From Isochrysis galbana (lineage: Eukaryota > Haptophyta > Isochrysidales > Isochrysidaceae), in assembly GCA_018136815.1 (NCBI GenBank), contig CM030933.1, positions 6,574,676 to 6,638,675 on the forward strand: a DNA stretch of 64,000 nucleotides. Direction: 5' to 3'. Made by a program: the position numbers and the translations under genes. The notes below the pieces were generated by a model. That model was given only the letters and a program-made list of their open reading frames with translations, was not told the DNA's origin and searched no databases. This document shows, piece by piece, positions 1 to 9,800 of this stretch; within the stretch, counting starts at the first letter, position 1; each line of letters opens with the position of its first letter.

Positions 1-882
1 GACGAGGGCCGCGGGATCCGTAAAACGGAATTCCTAGACTCATGGGACGCCGTGGTTGACCACGCGCGGCAAATACTAGCAAGTCGTCGGAGCGCCCACT
101 ACCCGACCCCGGCGAGAGGACCGGCCAGGAGGATAAAGAATCCCCGCACGAGTCGGGGGAAACAAAACGGAAAGAGATCAGGGTCTCAGAAGACGATAAA
201 TACATCAAAAAACTCAACAACATATGGATTCACACAGGCACCGACTATCTCGGAGAGATCTCCGACACCGGCGACGTAGCGAGCACCGAAGAAACACAAC
301 GCTACCACCCCCCGGCCCGATGGGAGAATGGATACAAAGGGCCCAGGTACATGGAATACCCGCTAGCCGACGAGTACGCCATACAAAAGGGAAGAATTGC
401 ACTCGACGCGATCACGGTTTCCGACATCACGAAAGCCGCGCTCAAGGCGACACGACTCAACAACCCGCAAACGGCCAGGACAGCATGGGAAAAACGCCTA
501 GACATCTCAAAAGATAACTGGAAACACATAGCCAGGTTATACACCCTGCCGTTGTTAAAACACACGGACAAACACCCACACTTCAAACACATCACCCACA
601 GGAGGATAGGTACCAAAAACAGATTCGCGACAGGCACAACGAACAAATGCAGGATGTGCAACCAACATCAAGAGGACTCATGCCACCTAGCGTGGTGCCC
701 CGCGACAAGGAAAATCTTCGACACCATAGATGCGATCGCTAATTACGCCCCGAGACCGAATAGGTCCCACGGGCAGAAAACAAAAGACAGGCTATTCGCA
801 TATCCAGACGAGACCACCCCTGACAGCTTGAAAACCCTCTACATCATAGCCTGGAAATACATAATACGAGACTTCTACAGAA

Positions 883-899
883 TAGAATTCGAATCATAC
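883..899. repeat. Target-site duplication, left copy (partner 1,655-1,671)
   Basis: The 17-bp direct repeat TAGAATTCGAATCATAC exactly flanks the 755-bp insertion. Bases 882 versus 1,654 and 900 versus 1,672 differ, so the repeat limits are unambiguous. Confidence 0.9.
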
Positions 900-1654
900 A
901 ACTAAGTTTATACTTGGTTGACCCATGGGGGGGCACGAGCCCCCCCCTCTCTCCACTCCTCCCCTGCCATGGGGGAGGAACCACCCATCCTCCTGGCACA
1001 CCTGATGGCTTGCCAGGAGGCCACTGCCCTACTGACCCACTCCCTTCCCCACAGGCTCGCCCCATTCGCCCATCCTGGCCCCTCGTGACCAGCCCATCGC
1101 TCCAACCCCCCCTCCCCCCCTGGTCGACAGGCAGACAGGTGCAGATTGGGGGCCCCAGAGGCTCGGGAGCACCAGCGAGGGAGAGGCAGGGGAGGCCAGG
1201 GCCCAGCCCCAGCCTCCTCTGCCCCCTGAGCTGGCCTCCAGGAGCCTCCAAGGGCCGCCACAGGGCAGCTGGAGGCCTGCCGCAGGCGCGCCATCGCGCG
1301 TGCCTGCAGGAGAGGGGAGAGAGCGCGCGGAGAAGGGGGTGGGCGGAGCGAGAGCTCCGCTCACCGGAAAATAGGTAAGTCCCGCACCTGTTTACAGGAT
1401 AAGTCGGGGCTGAGGCCGCCGCCCACTCGGAGACACAGGAGGAAGGGGGGGAATGATCACCGGGGGGAGGCGCGGGCCACCGGACCATATCTAAGCCCTT
1501 CACCCCTATCCCCCTAGTAGTGCACGGGGGGAGTCGCCTTATGGCGGGGGGAGAAGGGCCGGGGGAGTGGGGGTGTAGAAAGTTCTCCTACGTGAGTAGA
1601 AAGTAGAGGGTCCACGGCCGCGGGTGCGGTGAGACTATTAAAAGGTTTATTTAT
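900..1654 (+). mobile_element. Short non-autonomous retroposon, A-type, with 17-bp target duplication
   Basis: This 755-bp insertion lies inside the LINE at 1-2,257. The 17-bp target duplication TAGAATTCGAATCATAC is present at 883-899 and 1,655-1,671, and the flanking bases differ on both sides. The 5' end is a hairpin (AACTAAGT-TTAT-ACTTGGTT, 900-919) followed by G/C-rich blocks shared with 4,690-5,035 and 12,633-13,050. The 3' end (from about 1,494) shares the GAGACTATTAAAAGG motif and a cgcc-TTAT-ggcg stem-loop (1,535-1,546) with the LINE 3' UTRs, and ends in TTTATTTAT. Open frames in both orientations are G/P/R-rich and look non-coding. I infer LINE-dependent mobilisation. Confidence 0.85.
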
Positions 1655-2257
1655 TAGAATTCGAATCATACGAATACCACTATCTATATACCGGTCTTAG
1701 AAGCCACGCTTATATGCTTCACCACCCTGGTGAGGGGCCATACCCCGTGCAAAACTTGTCGCCCAATGCGCACTCGCACGGCGGCCCAGAGGAGAAAACC
1801 TAAAATAAAAAGACCAGCGGAGCTCAGCGCTCCCATGTTCATAGAGGACGACAAGGGAAAGCTAAAAATGAGCGACAACCTCGGCCTAGTGGCGGAAGCG
1901 ATCGGCCTCGCCGAAAGGCTCGCCTGAGGTCGAGGCACATCCCCCCCCCCCCCTTGAGAAAACCACTCACGGAGAAGAACAACCCACGAGCATGAGGTAC
2001 CCCAGCAACGGCGCAACACCTACTACACAACAGTAAGAAACCGGCCACCCAGAGGCACAGGAGGAAGGAGGGAACAGACCACTGAGGGCCGATGCACCCC
2101 GCCCGACCCAGCCCCCCCCACAACCTAGGCCCCTAAGTAGAGCACGAGGGGAGTTGCCGCAAGGCGGGAAGTGAGAGAGAGGAAGGGATCTGGGCGTGGC
2201 TACAATAGACGACCCCGTAGCCGCGCGCGTGGCGAGAATATTAAAAGGTTTTTTTTT

Positions 2258-2420
2258 AAGCCCTTCACCCCTATCCCACTAGTAGTGCACGGGGGGAGTC
2301 GCCTGATGGCGGAGGGGAAAGGGCCGGGGGAGTGGGGGTGTAGAAAGTTTTCCTACGTGAGTAGAAAGTAAAGGGTCCACGGCCGCGTGTGCGGTGAGAC
2401 TATTTTAAAAGGTTTATTTA
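2258..2420 (+). mobile_element. 5'-truncated A-type retroposon 3' end
   Basis: This segment is nearly identical to 1,494-1,654. It has the same GTAGTGCACGGGGGGAGTCG block, a cgcc-TGAT-ggcg stem-loop at 2,300-2,311, and the ATTTTAAAAGGTTTATTTAT terminus. It abuts the T-tail of the LINE copy before it, so it is probably a separate 5'-truncated insertion into the T-rich tail. Confidence 0.7.
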
Positions 2421-2425
2421 TCCTA

Positions 2426-2720
2426 TTTCACGAGTGCCCCCCCCCCCCGCGATGTTTTTGTTTTTACCCGAGAGGGGATTATTCCTCCCAGCGTGGACTC
2501 GAGGAGAGGACACGTTGGACGCTGGGGTGCGCAGGGTCGGCGGTGCGTACACCGGAGGGGGGATAAAATATCGAGGGCAGAGGGGAGAGGGCAATGCCCC
2601 CGCCCCCCGGTATCACTCGGACACCTGGCTCGTCAGGCATGGCGGGATTCCGGGACTGAAACGTTGTGTCCAATTAGCTAGTGGGGTTGGCTAGGATATA
2701 ACATTGTGTATGAATATAAA
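2426..2720 (+). mobile_element. 5'-truncated B-type retroposon 3' module
   Basis: This is homologous to 13,242-13,511, 43,600-43,695 and 59,037-59,482. It starts with CACGAGTGCCCC, carries ACCTGGCTCGTCAGGCATGG and CCAATTAGCTAGTGGGGTTG (2,670-2,689), and ends with GGATATAAC and an AT-rich tail. No coding capacity is recognised. The full-length relative at 12,633-13,511 shows this is the 3' half of a longer element. Confidence 0.75.
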
Positions 2721-3096
2721 ATAGTGGGAGTAGGAGTACAGTAGAGCTCTAGGAGTACTCGTAGAGTGTAGAGTACTCGTACAGTAGAGTAGCTCTAGAG
2801 TCTCTCTAGAGTAAGTACAAGTACAGACAGACAGATTCCTTGTGGAGGTGCTTTTCTTGTAGTTTCAGCATCGAGTTAGTGGGGGCGGCGGGGGGCGGGG
2901 CGGGGCGGGGGCAGCAGAGGCCCCCCCTCCCCCACGGCTCCGCCCCCCCCCCCCCCCCCCCCCGCCCCCCCCCCCCTCTCTCCCCCGCCCCCTCTCCCCT
3001 CCCCACATTCTCTCCCCCGTCTTGAGAGAGGGGGAGAGAGGGAAGAGAGAGAGGGGAGAGAGAGAGGGAGAGAGAGAGAGAGAGGGAGAGAGAGGG

Positions 3097-3127
<31 letters not shown>

Positions 3128-3286
3128 GAGAGAGGGAGGGAGGGAGGGAGGGAGAGAGAGAAGAGAGGAGACGGGAGCGGGGGGCAGAGACCGCGCGCGC
3201 GCCCGAGGGCTCGGCAAGCGGGGGGAGAGGAGGAGAGAGAAGAAGAGCCAGCCAGCCAGCCGCCGTGCACGGCGCGGGAGCCAGCG
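2721..3286. other. Low-complexity upstream region of Sm-D3
   Basis: The region 2,721-2,830 is rich in short TAGAG/GTACTC repeats. Next come near-continuous C runs (about 2,941-2,976), then a (GA)n/(GGGA)n tract at about 3,022-3,165. No ORF here looks real. The tract ends about 50 bp before the Sm-D3 start and may act as its 5' UTR or promoter (inference). Confidence 0.55.
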
Positions 3287-3903
3287 ATGGGGTCGAGGAC
3301 GATCGGGATTCCGATCAAGGTGCTTCACGATGCCGAGGGCCACACCGTCACCGTCGAGCTCAAGAACGGAGAGGTGTACAGAGGCAAGCTCGACGAGGCG
3401 GAGGACAACATGAACGTCCACTTGTCCAATTGCACCAAGACAATGAAGGACGGCCGGGTACAGATGCTCTCCAAGTGAGTTTCATTCACCCTACGCTTGC
3501 CTCGCGCTCGCTTGCTGACTCGCAAGAGCCCGCTGCGTATGTGTCAAATTCTCAATCTGCAAGAGCCAACACGGCACCATCTATCCTGCCTGCAGCGTGT
3601 TCCTGCGCGGCTCACATGTGAGCTTCATGGTGTTACCGGACATCCTCAAAAATGCGCCTTTCTTCAAAAAGATCGACACCAAGGCCAACAAAGCATCGAA
3701 GGCCGGAAAGGCCAAACAGGTTGCCACGCAGCGTGCAGCAGGTAAGTCGATCCGGTGTTCTTCCCCATGGTCCCAAGCCCGCGCATGTGCAAGACTCAAT
3801 GGTCACGGAATCATCTGACCTGTGCCTCATAGGGCGTCCGACTCCTGGAATGCCAGCACCCAAGGGACGGGCGGCTCGAGAGGGCAAGAGCTCTTACAAC
3901 TGA
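3287..3903 (+). CDS. SNRPD3: Small nuclear ribonucleoprotein Sm-D3 (three exons)
   Basis: Sm-D3 is one of the seven Sm proteins that form the ring on the U-snRNA Sm site of spliceosomal snRNPs. The CDS is join(3287..3474, 3596..3741, 3833..3903), 134 residues, with GT-AG introns and phases that match exactly. Exon 1 has the Sm1 fold ([35 protein letters not shown]). Exon 2 has Sm2 ([20 protein letters not shown]), with the invariant RG and the D3-type LPD-LKNAP sequence. Exon 3 encodes a basic G/P/R tail shorter than the animal RGG tail. The length matches the family (126-135 residues). It lies alone between retroposon copies. Confidence 0.95.
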
Positions 3904-4689
3904 TCAGTACCGTGCATGTTCGTCGAATGTGTGGAAGCTCGCTGGAGTGTGTGTACCTTGCAGGATGCTCCGCTAGGCTTTGCGTGTGGCATGCCGCTTT
4001 CATCGCCTCACGAAGCTTTCGGTCGTCATGACCGCCTACATCAAGATTCACCGGCTGGCTTGGTGTCACTTGGCGTCTGACATCGGCATCTAAGCACAGC
4101 AGGACCACCATTGGCTATGCCAAATTGCCTCCAACGTGTTTTGTGCCTATACGGCCTTGCAGCTGGCTGGAATTCTCGAGACTCAATTCAGCGTGAGTAT
4201 TCGAGTTTTGGCATGAGCCAGGTGGCCGATGATGACCGCAAGGTCCAGTATGGCGCCGCCGACTGCTTTGGCCGCCAATTTCATCCAGTGTGAATTGTGA
4301 GTAATTGAATGACTTTGGCTTCTGTATTCCGACCAGGTGGTCGATGTCATCACCCCACCATTCTCTTGATGTGTGGGACCGAACACGCACGAGAACAGCT
4401 GCATTTTGAGCTGCACTCCTCCGTGAGTTCTGAGCATTGCGTAACATATTCTCATTCACTCGTTCATGCGTCGGATTGCGTTTTCGCCATCGTTTTGAAG
4501 TCATATTAATTTATCATACTCATTGATGATGGTTGATGGTCTTGGGGGGGGGGGGGGGGGCACATTGCTCTCCGGTGCGTCGTACTTGGTGTGGGCTCGT
4601 TGTGCGTGTGCTACATCAACTACTTTTATAAGTAGGGGCCAGACAATAGCCCAAGATCAATACTCAATACTCTTAGGCCAAAACTCGCG
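3904..4689. other. Intergenic / 3' region without recognisable gene
   Basis: This interval of moderate GC follows Sm-D3 and may hold its 3' UTR. ORFs on both strands (for example minus 4,115-4,504) have no recognisable motif. A pure G run lies at about 4,542-4,562. No RNA gene is seen. Confidence 0.4.
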
Positions 4690-5035
4690 AACCAAGTTTA
4701 TACTTGGTTCGCCCATGGGGGGGCACGAGCCCCCCTCTCTCTCCACTCCTCCCCTGCCATGGGGGAGGAACCACTCACTCTCCTGGCACCCCTGATGGCT
4801 TGCCAGGAGCACACAGCCCTGCTGACTCATTCTTCTCCCCACAGGCTCGCCTGACTCGCCCGCCCTGGCCCGTCGTGGCCTGCCCATCCCTCTGACCAGC
4901 CCCTCCTCCCCCTGGGCCCCCCTGATCAGGACCCCCCAGCCAGCTCCAGTCGACTGGCAGTGGCTCGAGAGCCAGCGAGGGAGAGGCAAGAGGGGCCAGG
5001 GCCATGCCCCAGCCTCACCTGCCCCCTGAGCTGCG
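4690..5035 (+). mobile_element. Short retroposon 5' module, 3' end missing
   Basis: The segment begins with the hairpin AACCAAGT-TTAT-ACTTGGTT (4,690-4,709) and follows the 12,633 copy closely to about 5,032, including a CTCCTGGCA...TGCCAGGAG inverted repeat near 4,780-4,810. It diverges after CCCCCTGAGCTG. No 3' tail or target duplication is visible, so it is a truncated or recombined copy. Confidence 0.7.
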
Positions 5036-5186
5036 CTGTCGAACACGCGATGACTACTGACTCGTGGGCAGAGGGCCGTTCGATCGAGCCGGCAGCTGAC
5101 GCGGCCGTGAAGGAATCGTAGGTGGTTGCTTGCGGGAATATGTCTGAGAGGTCATAGTAGAAGTCGGGTCTGACAGCTTCTACCAT
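5036..5186 (-). other. Possible coding exon of unknown protein
   Basis: Minus-strand translation starts MVEAVRPDFYYDLSDIFPQ at 5,186. Its composition is more protein-like than that of neighbouring frames, and it runs for about 50 residues before entering the retroposon module. No family is recognised. It may be a remnant of a gene or element into which the module inserted. Confidence 0.25.
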
Positions 5187-6217
5187 CGAGTGCGAGGGAC
5201 GAGAAGAGAGACGGAGGTTCGGAGGCTCACAACGCGCGGCGTTGGAGGGTAGGGCCGAGGCTAGCTAGCGAGCTAGAGGAAGAGAGAGAAGGAGAATGAG
5301 AGCTTCTTAGGTCCAAGGTAGACACGAGAGACTACAACGCAGGGACCCAAAAAAGGTCCCTCGTCACGCAGACACACACGAACTAATCCAAACAGGGCGA
5401 AAACTAACCACACTCAGGGCGGACTGTCAAGCGTCGGCACCAAGGCAACTCATCGGCGCACAGACATGCGAAACAGAGAAGTCGGAACAACGAGAGCAGA
5501 CCTCGCTGTGGAGCTACCGCCGATATACGAAGAGAAGACGGAAGACTACAACCGATGCACGAAGAGAAGACGAGAGACAGTCGTGGAACGTTTGATGACA
5601 TCGAAAGAAAGTAAGAGAAGGGGTAGAATGTCGCCGACGAGACCTTGAGGCTTAAAATAAACCACCGGTTAGAAGTAAAGTCTGTCATCGTATGGAATAC
5701 GACACTCCCCGACTAAATTCGAGTCGTCTCGACGAGTGGCATGGAAGGAGAACAAAGCAACCGAAATAGGAGAAATCCGCGAACAAATCAACCGAAATAG
5801 AAGAAACCCAGAATTAGAACAACGAGGCGAGAGGAACCCCAGTTAACCGAGAAACCAAACATGGAAGGTGACGCTGGAAATAGAAGACGAGAGCACCCGC
5901 GGGCCCTTTGAGCACAAATTCGGAAGCTTGACGCGGCAACCTATTTGTACGCATCGTCCCACCCATTTCTCCCTTTTACAGGAGTTTTGCTCGGGTGTTG
6001 CGGTGGGTGCAACCGCAAGCGACACGCGTCTCGTCTCCTGCAAACAACGGCGACAGCGAATAAAGAGGAACAATCTGCAACAACAAAGAAAGGGGGGGAA
6101 TGATTCCGAAGACACGCGAGATTCGGTGAAGTGCAATCTTCGACGACCCTATTATTGGAGTCAAAGAGAGAAGTCGCAGAGGGGGAGGGAGAAAGGCCGC
6201 GGACTGAGCGTCGAGCG
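5187..6217. other. Unassigned region upstream of a disrupted ORF
   Basis: There is no convincing gene. A hairpin with arms GGGACC and GGTCCC lies around 5,342-5,360. The region is A/G-rich and could be an LTR or 5' UTR, but I see no terminal repeat or primer-binding site. Confidence 0.3.
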
Positions 6218-6433
6218 ATGGCAGCGAAGAACGGATCCATGATGACCGAGGAGGAGGTCGACCGTCGTCGCACCGAGCTCCGCAAGTACCTGTCGGAGGC
6301 GCGTGGCGGCTACGTGACCAAGGGAGGCGTGAAGCGGACACTCTGTCCGTGGGAGGTCGTCTCGGACGACGTCTGCGCTCGCCGAGCTGAACAAGAAGGT
6401 CGGGTGCAGCGGGCGATCAAGATGGCCAAGATG

Positions 6434-6471
<38 letters not shown>

Positions 6472-6821
6472 TCTTAATGATCTCACCGCGCGCGCGACAC
6501 TGACATCCTCCATCTGACAGCCGCGCCCGCATCCCTTATCACTCCCTCGCACTCGCCTTGCGGCTCGTCCCCTTGTGCTCTACTTAGGGGCCCAGTACTT
6601 GGGGTTTCCAGTGGCAGGCGGCGTGCACCGATCCCCGACGGTCGACTCTTCGGCCTTCCCTCGCGCCATCGAGCGATCGGCTTCTCTTGGGGTATTTAAG
6701 GTTGGGGTTACCTTAAGTGTCGGACTTGGGGTTGTGTATGTACCGGGCCGACGCTGTTAGGGTTGTTTTCTTTTTTTTTTTTGTGGGGAGGGGGGTGTGA
6801 GGTGTGGTGTTCGTCAGGTTT

Positions 6822-9800
6822 TCAGGCTAACTTTCCCGCCATGTCGAGTGCGTGTGCCACCAGGGACAGATTCACGCTCATCGCGAGGACACCTTTGTCG
6901 TTCACCTTAAATATTGGGGCGCTAAGATCCCTTGCGTCCTTAATCTTAGGTTTTCTGCCTCTGGAGGCTTGGTGCGTACGTGCCGGCGAGGTTTTGTTAG
7001 AGGCTTCAAGGCCCCGTACGAGGATCGTGAATCTGGTCAAGGTACGTTCGATGACGGGTATATAGTGGAAGGGGTGATTGTCGTATTCGACTTTGTAGAA
7101 GTCGCTTATTATGTATCTCCATGCTACTATGTATAGGGTTTTGAGGCTATCTGGCGTCGGTGTACCCGGGTATGCGAAGAGTCTGTCCTTTATCTTCTGT
7201 GTCGCTGTCCTTTTGCGCTCCGGCGTGAAACCCGCTACCGCTTCTATGGTCTCGAAGATTGGCTTCGTGGCTGTGCACCTAGCTAAGTGGGTCGAGCTCT
7301 CGTGATATTTTCCGCATAGTCTGCAGGTATTCGTGGTCGCCATGGCGTAGCGGTTTCGCGTACATATCCTCCTGTGGGTGATGTGTTTGAAGTGAGGGTG
7401 TTTGTCCGTGTGTTTTAGAAGGGGTAGGGTGTATAAGCTGGCCACGTGCTTCCACTCCTCGTGGGTTAGGTTGATTCTTCGGGCCCATGCCTCGCTTGCC
7501 GGCTGGGGCTTGTTTGGTATGTTTTTCTCTAGCACCTGTGTTATGTCCGAGACCGTGGTGAGGTCCAGGTGTTTTTTACCGTCTATTGTATACTCGTCCG
7601 CTAGCGGGTATTCCGCGTATTTGGGGCCTTTCAACCCACCCTCCCATCTAGCGGGGGGGTGGTATAGTCGGGCTTCTTCTGGGGTCGCGACCCCCGTCCG
7701 GTCGGCCGGCTCTCCGAGGTAATTTGTGCTGGTGTGAATCCATATGTTGTTCATCTTAGTTATGTATGTTTCGTTATCGGATACTCTGACTTCCGGCGGG
7801 GCCTCAATGCCCGCCTTATTGTCGCGTGTTCCGTTTTCGCTAGTCCCCTCCGGGTCAGACCCGGGGGCGGGGTCTAGTTGCGCTTTTCCAAGGAGACTCG
7901 AGGCTTGTTGTACTACCGACGCCCACGAGTCTAAGAAGCTTTCCTTGTTTATCTTGCTACCCGCGTGTTCGAATATCTCCGGGAGGTGTTCTAGATATTG
8001 GGCGCATTCCTCTTTCGTGTAGGGTGTGTCTAGGTTGTTATCTTTGAACGCGTTATGCACGACGTGTGTGTGGAGGGTTTGCCATAGGCTTGCCCAAGCG
8101 GCGCGCATACGTGGCGGTTGTTCGTGCGGGTTGCACCATATCGGTTGCGAGAGCGCACCCTCTATCGATAGGCGAGAGCGTTGGATATCGAGTGATCTAA
8201 AGGTGTTTAGCGCGTCCTTCCAAAATATTGGAAGCGCCGGGTTGCCTCTGAGGCTGCGCGTAAGAGAGGCGGGGGGAATTGTGGAGAAGACCGCGCCACG
8301 ACCCAGCCCAGAGCGGCAGAACCACGCGTCGAGCGCGTGTTTCCAAGATGCTTTTCTTGCGTTGAGGTAGTTTAGTATCCACTTAGCTTGTAGAGCTTTT
8401 ACGTGGTTTGTCCAGTTTAGTAGGCCTGTTCCCAACGTGCGCGTCGCGTTTTGCGTGTTGTTAATTGGGTAGTGTGGGTATTTCACCCACTGGTATTTCC
8501 TCCCTGTGTAGGGGCTTTCCCAAAGAATCTTGTCCGCCGCTTTTTGGATTCTTGCGTTGAACCATTTGGGAGGTGCTAAGGTTTGCATCCAGTACCTAGG
8601 CGTGCCGTAAATTATAAAGTTCACTATATTAGTTCTGCCGAAGATCGACATATGGCGTGTGAACGGCGCTAATTGGGCTGCTTTATTGTCTACCTTGTCC
8701 GCTAGCTTTTTCCAAAAGGGCTTAAGCGCCTCCGGGGCTCCTAGTGGCACGCCTAGTATCACGAGGTATTGGTCATTTTCGATCCAGTTATATTTGCGCA
8801 TATCCCACGGTGGTTTGGTCCTTAATTGTGAACCCATCCTAATGCCTTGGAATTTAGACTCGTTGGTTTTGCCTCCCGTCGCTTGCTCGTGGGCTTTCAC
8901 CCATTGGAGCGCTTTTTTCAGGCTTGCGTAGTCCCTGGTTATCAGGGCTGTGTCATCCGCGAATTGGTTTATTTTGAGGTTGTATCCGTTAAGATCTACT
9001 CCTTCGATGTCGGGGTCCTCGTTTATGGCTCGCGTCAGCGCTTCGGTGGTTAGAAGAAAGGTGAGTGGCGACAGGGGGCATCCTTGAGGCATCCCGCTAC
9101 CGACCGTGAAGGGGTAGCTACGGCCGCCGTTGATCTTTATCGTCCGAATGGGTTTCGCTGCATCGCTGGTGAGGGCTTTCGCCAATCGCTGGAAGTCTGG
9201 GCCGAAGTTTAAGAGGCGTAGGGCGAGATGGTAGAATTCCCAGCTGACTCTGTCGAATGCTTTCTCCCAGTCTAGTGCCAGGAGAAGGCCCGGCTCCCCT
9301 GTTTCGTCTAGGTATGCCCTTGTTAATTGGAGTAGGTGCGTAGATTCGCTAATCAATCTCCTAGGCACGAATCCTAGTTGGTTGCTTGATATTATGTTTC
9401 CAATCACTTTGCTAAGTCTAGTAGTTAGTATTTTCGCCAGAATCTTATAATCACTTTGTAATAGTGTTATGGGTCTATAGTTCCTTGGGTCACGTGCGTC
9501 CTCTTTTTTGTATAGCAGTATTATGTCCCCCTCTCTCATGGTGAATGGGAGGAGGCCCGTGTCTAGGGATTGATTGTAGAGTTCGGTTAGTATCGGTGCC
9601 ACTATGCCCTCGTGTGCCTTATATACTTCCGCCGGGATGCCGTCCGGGCCCGCGCTTTTTCCGGGGCCTACGCTCCTAATGGCCTGGGTGGTTTCGTCGA
9701 TCGTGACACGACCCTCTAACTTGCGCCTATCTAGATCGTGTAGGGGGCGGTCGGAAAGCGTGGTTTCGAGTTCGGGTGTGCACTGCGAGGCTTTCGGCGA

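Larger units (their letters stand above)
1..2257 (+). mobile_element. LINE 3' portion (copy 4), interrupted by a short retroposon
   Basis: This is the C-terminal part of a LINE ORF2 followed by its 3' UTR. Translation of roughly 200-899 and 1,672-1,927 aligns along its length with the C-terminus of the large ORF2 at 6,822-11,312 (shared HTDKHPHFKHITHRRI and a CX2C...H...C zinc knuckle, with the cysteines near 650-660). The window cuts off the RT and endonuclease parts. The reading frame is broken by a 755-bp insertion at 900-1,654 that duplicates 17 bp of target. The 3' UTR carries the motif CCCTAAGTAGAGCACGAGG at about 2,131 and a gcc-GCAA-ggc stem-loop at 2,156-2,165. It ends in nine Ts at 2,249-2,257 on the sense strand. 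The element is non-functional. Confidence 0.85.

Noticed and set aside
914..1378. 154-codon + frame and overlapping minus frames in the 755-bp element
   Set aside because: Frames are open on both strands because of G/C bias, homologous frames in other copies differ by indels, and no motif is present; treated as non-coding.
2670..2695. tRNA-like A box in the B-type 3' module (TTAGCTAGTGGGG)
   Set aside because: It is one base short of the A-box pattern, no B box follows, and it lies at the 3' end; a tRNA-derived SINE is not supported.
3022..3318. Long frames through the (GA)n tract before Sm-D3
   Set aside because: They are translated dinucleotide repeats (RE/ER and LS runs), equally open on both strands.
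4780..4810. Possible hammerhead core (CTGATGG) in the hairpin-led module
   Set aside because: The CUGANGA core is incomplete and no GAA partner or cleavage triplet is placed correctly.
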